From assembly GCF_002968575.1 (NCBI RefSeq), contig NZ_PVBM01000001.1, positions 62,001-126,000 on the forward strand: 64,000 nucleotides of DNA. Direction: 5' to 3'. The notes beneath the pieces are model-generated. The model was not told the DNA's origin, made no database searches, and worked only from the letters and a program-made list of their open reading frames with translations. Of this stretch, positions 58,857 to 64,000 are shown piece after piece (position 1 is the stretch's first letter; each line of letters begins with the position of its first letter). The position numbers and the translations under genes are program-made. The stretch comes from Neorhizobium huautlense. GTDB taxonomy: Bacteria > Pseudomonadota > Alphaproteobacteria > Rhizobiales > Rhizobiaceae.

Positions 58857-60290
58857 TTAAAGTTGGCGCTCCGTGTCGGAGAATGCCGGATAGTTGTCAA
58901 GCAGGGCTGCCACGATCTTGCCGAAGCCAAGTCCGAGCGATGATTTCACCATCACCACATCACCCGGGATCACCGAACGCACGACGAAGTCCGCGAGATC
59001 GGCGGTTTTTTCGTAATATTGCACCTCGACACTCTCAGGCAGAGCATCGCGAAGTGCGGCCATCTCGGGGCCTGCGAGCCAGACGTGCTCGATGCCGGCG
59101 GCCAGCAGCGGACCGGCAAGCTCTTCATGTACCGCAGCAGAGAATTCTCCCATCTCGAGCATGTCGCCGAGCACGGCGATGCGCCTGCCGGTAACTTCCG
59201 GCGTGGCCGAGGCGAGCAAGGCGATTGCCGCCCGCACGGAAGCGGGGTTGGCGTTGTAGCTTTCGTCGATCAGCGTCAGATGTCCCTCGCCTATGCCGAG
59301 CAGGTGGCGCTCGCCCCTGCCCTTCACCGGCCGGAGAACGGCGAGCGCCTCCATGGCCTTAGGCATGTCCGCCCCAACTAACAGGCAGGCTCCAAGTGCT
59401 GCCATGGCATTTTCGGCGATGTGGCGCCCTGGCGCGCCAATCTGAATTTCCGAGGTTTCGCCATTGAGCACGGCCCATACCGTGGAGCTTTCGGCATTGC
59501 CTTCGAAATCCGCCAGCCGGAAATCCGCCTTGGCGTGCTGACCGAAACTGCAGACACGCGAGACACCGTCTTCCTGTGCCTTCTTTTCAAGAAAATCGAA
59601 TTGCTTGTTGTCGCGGTTGAGGATTGCGACCCCGCCGGGTTCAAGGCCCTCGAAGATCTCGGCCTTTGCGGCGGCGATTTCCTCGAGATTCTTGAAGTGG
59701 CCAAGATGAGCCGCAGCAATCGTGGTGATGATCGCCACGTGCGGACGCACCATCTTCACCAGAGGCCGGATCTCGTCTGGATGGTTCATGCCGATCTCGA
59801 AGACGCCGAAATCCGCATCCGCCGGCATCCGGGCGAGCGTCAACGGCACGCCCCAATGATTGTTGAAGGAGGCAACCGCGGCATGTACCTTGCCGGAGGG
59901 CGTCAGCACGTGGCGCAGCATCTCCTTGGTCGTCGTTTTCCCGACCGAGCCGGTAACCGCGATGATCCGCGCCCGGCTGCGCTCTCGTGACGCAAGAGCC
60001 AGCTTTCCCAGCGCCGCAAGCACGTCTTCCACCACGATCATCGGCACCGTCAGCTTGCCGAGCGCCGGCAATTTCGCCTCGTTGACGACGATGAGCGGCG
60101 CGCCGTTGGCGACCGCGAGGCTCGCATAATCGTGGCCGTCGACACGGTCGCCTTTGATCGCGAAGAAAGCCTCGCCCTCGCCGATCGAGCGGCTGTCGAT
60201 CGAAATGCCGTTAATGCCAGCGGGTAACGTACCGATCGGCCGGCCGCCGATTGCGGCCACCATTTCCTCAGAAGTCCAAAGAAAGCTCAA
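58857..60290 (-). CDS. murF: UDP-N-acetylmuramoyl-tripeptide--D-alanyl-D-alanine ligase
   Basis: MurF adds D-Ala-D-Ala, made by Ddl, to the muramyl tripeptide. The 477-residue protein has [19 protein letters not shown] (about 29-47), the ATP loop [15 protein letters not shown] (about 109-123), [14 protein letters not shown] (about 141-154) and the C-domain [19 protein letters not shown] (about 331-349). It overlaps murE by 4 bases, indicating coupled translation. Confidence 0.96.
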   Translation of the reverse strand: MSFLWTSEEMVAAIGGRPIGTLPAGINGISIDSRSIGEGEAFFAIKGDRVDGHDYASLAVANGAPLIVVNEAKLPALGKLTVPMIVVEDVLAALGKLALASRERSRARIIAVTGSVGKTTTKEMLRHVLTPSGKVHAAVASFNNHWGVPLTLARMPADADFGVFEIGMNHPDEIRPLVKMVRPHVAIITTIAAAHLGHFKNLEEIAAAKAEIFEGLEPGGVAILNRDNKQFDFLEKKAQEDGVSRVCSFGQHAKADFRLADFEGNAESSTVWAVLNGETSEIQIGAPGRHIAENAMAALGACLLVGADMPKAMEALAVLRPVKGRGERHLLGIGEGHLTLIDESYNANPASVRAAIALLASATPEVTGRRIAVLGDMLEMGEFSAAVHEELAGPLLAAGIEHVWLAGPEMAALRDALPESVEVQYYEKTADLADFVVRSVIPGDVVMVKSSLGLGFGKIVAALLDNYPAFSDTERQL

Positions 60291-61747
60291 GGTTTCAGCT
60301 CCTCCAGTGCCTTGCGTACCTCCATGTGGTCGGAGAACGGCAGAATCGTGGTCCCGATCGTTTGCCCCTCCTCATGCCCCTTCCCGGCAACAATCAGCGT
60401 ATCGCCCGACTGCAGCATCTTCACCGCCTCGCGAATTGCCGTAGCGCGATCGCCGATCTCGATCGCACCAGGAGCCGCAGCCATGATCTCGGAACGAATA
60501 ACCTCCGGCACCTCGGATCGCGGGTTGTCGTCCGTGACGATAACAATATCGGCAAGCCGCGTCGCCACGTCCCCCATGATCGGCCGCTTGCCCTTGTCGC
60601 GGTCGCCGCCGCAACCGAACACCACGATCACGCGCCCGGTCGTGAAAGGCCTTACGGAGGTCAACACATTTTCCAGCGCATCCGGCTTATGGGCATAGTC
60701 GACATAGGCCAGTGCACCGTCCTTCGTCTGCCCGAGAAATTCGAGGCGCCCGGATGCTCCGACCAATTTCTCTAGCGCGGCCATCGCGACAGACGCCGAA
60801 ACGCCGGTCGACATGGCAAGACCGGCCGCGACGAGCGCGTTGGCCACCTGGAAGTCACCTGCAAGCGGAATATGGACCTCGAAGATCTCATCGCCGAAAT
60901 GTACTTCCGCCACCTGCTTGTGGCGGAAATGCTCGACGCGTTTGAGGCATAGATAATCGCCACGCCGACCGACGGTACGCACGTCGAGGCCGGACACTGT
61001 CGCGACACGAATGGCCTCTTCCGACCAGGCATCATCCGCGAAGATCACCGCCGGTCCGCCTTTCGGCATCAGCGTATCGAAAAGCCGCATCTTTGCAGCC
61101 ATGTAGCTCTCGACCGTCGGATGGTAGTCCATGTGGTCGCGGCCAAGATTGGTGAAAGCCGCTGCCGTCAGACGAACCCCGTCGAGCCGGCTCTGGTCCA
61201 GACCATGGCTGGACGCCTCCATGGCCGCATGGGTGACGCCTTCGACAGCGAGTTCCGCCAGAAGCTCCTGAAGTTCCACCGGGTCCGGCGTTGTCAAAGA
61301 TCCATAATCGTTGCGCGTGGGAGAGACGACGCCCGTCGTGCCGATCTGCGCGGCCGCATAGCCGGCATAGGTCCAGATCTGACGCGTAAAGGAAGCGACG
61401 GAAGTCTTGCCGGCCGTCCCGGTCACCGCCGCCATCGTCGCCGGCTGCGCTCCATAAAACCGCGCCGCCGCAAGCGCCAGAAGCCTGCGGGGGTTGGAAA
61501 CGGTCAGCACCGGAATGCCGGCATCGGCCGGCTGTGCGGCAATAGCGGCAATTGCACCACGGGCTGCAGCGTCGCCGATATAGCTGGAACCATCGGCCTT
61601 TGTGCCCGCAAGTGCTGCAAAGAGCATGCCGGGCTTCACCTTGCGGCTGTCGGAGGTCAGGCCGGCTACGTCAAGATCACCTGCCCGGCCGGCCACGAGT
61701 TCGGCCAGCTCCGGGAAGTCCTGTCCGACGAGGTCTCGCAATTTCAT
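60287..61747 (-). CDS. murE: UDP-MurNAc-L-Ala-D-Glu--meso-diaminopimelate ligase
   Basis: MurE adds meso-diaminopimelate to the dipeptide. From the ATG at 61747 the product is 486 residues; the open frame's 30 extra residues are not conserved. It shows [19 protein letters not shown] (about 29-47), the ATP loop [15 protein letters not shown] (about 109-123), and DNPR in [12 protein letters not shown] (about 407), the motif that selects diaminopimelate over lysine. So the organism has Gram-negative, A1-gamma-type murein. Confidence 0.96.
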   Translation of the reverse strand: MKLRDLVGQDFPELAELVAGRAGDLDVAGLTSDSRKVKPGMLFAALAGTKADGSSYIGDAAARGAIAAIAAQPADAGIPVLTVSNPRRLLALAAARFYGAQPATMAAVTGTAGKTSVASFTRQIWTYAGYAAAQIGTTGVVSPTRNDYGSLTTPDPVELQELLAELAVEGVTHAAMEASSHGLDQSRLDGVRLTAAAFTNLGRDHMDYHPTVESYMAAKMRLFDTLMPKGGPAVIFADDAWSEEAIRVATVSGLDVRTVGRRGDYLCLKRVEHFRHKQVAEVHFGDEIFEVHIPLAGDFQVANALVAAGLAMSTGVSASVAMAALEKLVGASGRLEFLGQTKDGALAYVDYAHKPDALENVLTSVRPFTTGRVIVVFGCGGDRDKGKRPIMGDVATRLADIVIVTDDNPRSEVPEVIRSEIMAAAPGAIEIGDRATAIREAVKMLQSGDTLIVAGKGHEEGQTIGTTILPFSDHMEVRKALEELKP

Positions 61748-61805
61748 CGTTTGAATGTCCCTCTTGAGCGTTTCCCCACGAATCGTCCCGTCGATTTGTT
61801 GTCGC

Positions 61806-63545
61806 TCAATAAGACACAAGCAGGGCAGAACCGTCATTGCCGAATTTCGGCTTTACACCGAGAATGGGCGCCGAGCGGCTGATGATCTCCTTGACCATCG
61901 GCGCCGCCGAGGTACCTGCAATTGCTGCACCGTTGCCCTTGTCGGTTTTTGGCTCGTCGATGAAGGTCAGCACCACATATTGCGGATTGTCCATCGGGAA
62001 AGCGGAGAGAAACGCGTTGAAGTTCTTGTCGTTGACATAACGGCCATTGACGACCTTGTCGGCGGTGCCGGTCTTTCCGCCGACATTGAATCCCTCGACG
62101 CGCGCATTTCTGCCTGAACCGTTGATACCGTTCCATTCGAACAGGAAGCGCATGTCCTTGCTGGTGGAAGGCTTCATGACCTGGGTTGCAACCAGATCGG
62201 CCTGTTCCCGCGTGCGCGGCAGGAACGTAGGTTCGATGAGCTTGCCGCCATTGACGAGAGCCGCTCCCGCGACGGCCGTCTGCAAAGGCGTGGTGGATAC
62301 GCCGTGGCCGAAGGAAATGGTGATCGAGTTGATCTTTTTCCATTGACGCGGTTGGGTCGGCTGCGCGACTTCCGGTAGCTCGGTCTTCATCTTGTTCAAC
62401 AAGCCAATCCTCGTCAGGAAGTCCTTGTGGCCTTCGATGCCCACCGTATCGGCGATCTTGGCGGTGCCGATATTGGATGAATACTGGAAGATCTCGGGAA
62501 CGCTCAGCACGCGTCCTTTGCCGTGGAAATCCTTGATGGTGAAGCCGCCGATGCGGATGGGAAAACGCGCATCGAAACTGTCCGACAGCTTCACTTTGCC
62601 CGAATCCAATCCCATGGCAATCGTGAAAGACTTGAAGGTCGATCCCATTTCGAACGTTCCGTTCGACATGCGATTGAGCCAGCCTTCTTCGGCTCCTTCT
62701 GCCGGATTGTTCGGATCGTAATCGGGCACCGAGGCCATGGCGAGGATCTCGCCCGTATGGACGTCCATCACCACCGCGCCCGCGCCGATTGCCTGAAATT
62801 TCTTTATCGCGGAAACAACCACGTCCCGCACGATCGCCTGGACCCGCAGGTCGACCGAAAGCTTGACCGGCTCAAGCGGCTGGCTGGACGTCATCCCAAC
62901 GGCGGCAAGATCGGCCAATCCCTGGCTGTCGACGTAACGCTCCATTCCCGCCACGCCGCGGTTGTCGATATTGACGTGACCGACGACGTGCGCAGCTGTC
63001 GGACCACCCGGATAGAACCGGCGCTTTTCCGGCCGGAATCCGATGCCCGGAATGCCGAGTGCAAGAATCTGGCTCTGCTGCTTGGGCGTCAACTGACGGC
63101 GGAGCCACTGGAATCGGGAATCCGACTTGAGCTTGGAATATGTGGACTTGACGTCGAGATCGTTGAGAACGGTAGAGAGTTTTTCGACGACCTCGTCCGG
63201 ATCGACGATCTTGTGAGGTTCCGCAAACAGCGAGACGGTGCGGATATCGGTTGCCAAAACCTCGCCGTTCCGGTCGACGAGATCTGGGCGCGATGCCATC
63301 AGCCGATCGGGTGGCAGGATGCTGGATGTGGTCAGGGGTTCCGCAACGCCATATTGCACGAGGCGACCGCCGATGACGCAGTAAAAGACCGTAAAACCGG
63401 CGATCAGCAGGCCGACCCGGTTCTTCGCCTGGGCCGACTTGCGCTTGCGCGTGCCTTCGAAGGAGGCGCCTCGGGCGGGTGAGCGGCCGCCTGCGGAAAA
63501 ATGCGCGCGGCTCTTCAGGACCATAATGCGGGACAGGAAAGACAT
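61806..63545 (-). CDS. ftsI: septal transpeptidase FtsI (penicillin-binding protein)
   Basis: FtsI crosslinks septal murein. The 579-residue class B penicillin-binding protein has an N-terminal basic tail, a membrane helix (about 45-62), a pedestal domain (about 75-230) and a transpeptidase domain with the three active-site motifs: S-T-F-K (about 305), S-S-N (about 355) and K-T-G-T (about 491). The ATG shares one base with the stop of ftsL (TGATG), which is usual in these clusters. Fifty-eight bases separate it from murE. Confidence 0.96.
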   Translation of the reverse strand: MSFLSRIMVLKSRAHFSAGGRSPARGASFEGTRKRKSAQAKNRVGLLIAGFTVFYCVIGGRLVQYGVAEPLTTSSILPPDRLMASRPDLVDRNGEVLATDIRTVSLFAEPHKIVDPDEVVEKLSTVLNDLDVKSTYSKLKSDSRFQWLRRQLTPKQQSQILALGIPGIGFRPEKRRFYPGGPTAAHVVGHVNIDNRGVAGMERYVDSQGLADLAAVGMTSSQPLEPVKLSVDLRVQAIVRDVVVSAIKKFQAIGAGAVVMDVHTGEILAMASVPDYDPNNPAEGAEEGWLNRMSNGTFEMGSTFKSFTIAMGLDSGKVKLSDSFDARFPIRIGGFTIKDFHGKGRVLSVPEIFQYSSNIGTAKIADTVGIEGHKDFLTRIGLLNKMKTELPEVAQPTQPRQWKKINSITISFGHGVSTTPLQTAVAGAALVNGGKLIEPTFLPRTREQADLVATQVMKPSTSKDMRFLFEWNGINGSGRNARVEGFNVGGKTGTADKVVNGRYVNDKNFNAFLSAFPMDNPQYVVLTFIDEPKTDKGNGAAIAGTSAAPMVKEIISRSAPILGVKPKFGNDGSALLVSY

Positions 63546-64000
63546 CAGCGTTTCACCGATCCGGTAGAGATAACTTCGATGGAGCCGCGCCCGCGCGGGG
63601 TGGGTACGGGGATTTTCGAGGCTGGTCTCGCCTTGGCCGCCTCGACACCCTTGAGAGCTGCGGCGACTTCGCTGCTCTTGCCGGCGATGATGTCCTCGAT
63701 CGTCGTCTCCGGCTGCGGAAGCTGCGCCTTCAACATCGGCAGCTCCTTCGGCATGGCAAGCTGGGTCGGCACCGTTGGAGCCAATTGAAGCTCGGAATTG
63801 TAGACATTGATCAGTCGGTGCAGGCGGTTCGGCTGCGTCAGCAGCGCCCAGTCCGCCTTCAGCAGATCTATCGTATCCTTCTCCAACTTGATTTCCGCCT
63901 CCAGCCGGCGGACCTCGGCAAGCTTCTCGTCGGCGCGGTGCTTGATCGTGTAGGTGACGACCGCGGTAGCCGTCATGACGCCGATCAGTACCAGATCGAA
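63545..64000 (-). CDS. ftsL: cell division protein FtsL, 5' end outside the window
   Basis: The frame runs to the window edge with no stop, so the start lies beyond it; an ATG at 63976 sits inside the membrane helix (FDLVLIGVMTATAVVTYTIK) and is unlikely to be the start. After the helix comes a coiled-coil segment (ADEKLAEVRRLEAEIKLEKD) and the motif DWALLTQPNRLHRL, typical of FtsL/DivIC. The C-terminal half is Pro/Ala-rich, longer than in E. coli. FtsL recruits FtsI and FtsW with FtsQ and FtsB. rsmH and mraZ are expected upstream. Confidence 0.9.
   Translation of the reverse strand, partial: FDLVLIGVMTATAVVTYTIKHRADEKLAEVRRLEAEIKLEKDTIDLLKADWALLTQPNRLHRLINVYNSELQLAPTVPTQLAMPKELPMLKAQLPQPETTIEDIIAGKSSEVAAALKGVEAAKARPASKIPVPTPRGRGSIEVISTGSVKR

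Overview
The window is chromosomal DNA from an alphaproteobacterium of the Rhizobiaceae (Agrobacterium / Neorhizobium / Rhizobium / Sinorhizobium type). The evidence is a Growth Pole Ring / RgsE-type giant coiled-coil protein, a dcw cluster in the rhizobial order with aqpZ beside ddl, a DUF1127 small protein, DUF2865 and DUF697 proteins, and two small RNA candidates that look like the alpha-r14 family. No species can be named from the sequence alone. No tRNA, rRNA or CRISPR array was seen. Almost all of the DNA is coding.

Layout. 1-3.5 kb: the end of a DUF697 membrane protein, a secreted protein of unknown function, the folate operon folP-folB-folK (minus strand) and a secreted DUF922 zinc-protease-like protein. 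3.5-5.1 kb: a candidate sRNA, a 2Fe-2S ferredoxin, an Hpt phosphotransfer protein and a long, structured leader. 5.1-11.2 kb: one 6-kb gene for a Growth Pole Ring-like protein. 11.2-15.3 kb: a four-gene Mla/MCE lipid transporter (minus strand). 15.4-21.8 kb: dipeptide epimerase, MFS transporter, LpxH-like phosphatase, malic enzyme and a DUF2865 protein. 21.8-26.1 kb: cofactor genes (bluB behind a cobalamin riboswitch, a TolB-like propeller, nadE, and divergent pncA). 26.2-31.6 kb: azlCD, an aminopeptidase P, a DUF1127 protein with a second candidate sRNA, prmA, an SCO protein and a small membrane ORF. 31.8-38.6 kb: a chemoreceptor with its own CheW, a small secreted protein, an FAD dehydrogenase, creA, a DnaQ-type exonuclease and a GNAT acetyltransferase. 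38.6-64 kb: ligA, recN, bamD, lpxC, an ORF-less group II intron, ftsZ, ftsA, ftsQ, ddl, aqpZ, murB, murC, murG, ftsW, murD, mraY, murF, murE, ftsI and the start-truncated end of ftsL, all on the minus strand.

How the genes work together. The last 20 kb make the cytoplasmic and lipid-linked peptidoglycan precursors (MurB to MurG, MraY, Ddl) and the divisome (FtsL, I, W, Q, A, Z), followed by outer-membrane genes (lpxC, bamD). Many of these genes overlap by 4 bases or less, which suggests translational coupling. The GPR-like protein at 5-11 kb is the scaffold that Rhizobiaceae use for polar growth, so the window holds both the septal and the polar side of wall growth. The most notable non-coding elements are a 627-nt group II intron without a reverse transcriptase, placed directly behind the ftsZ terminator with matching EBS1/IBS1, and two candidate sRNAs that expose a CTCCTCCC anti-Shine-Dalgarno motif in a hairpin loop.
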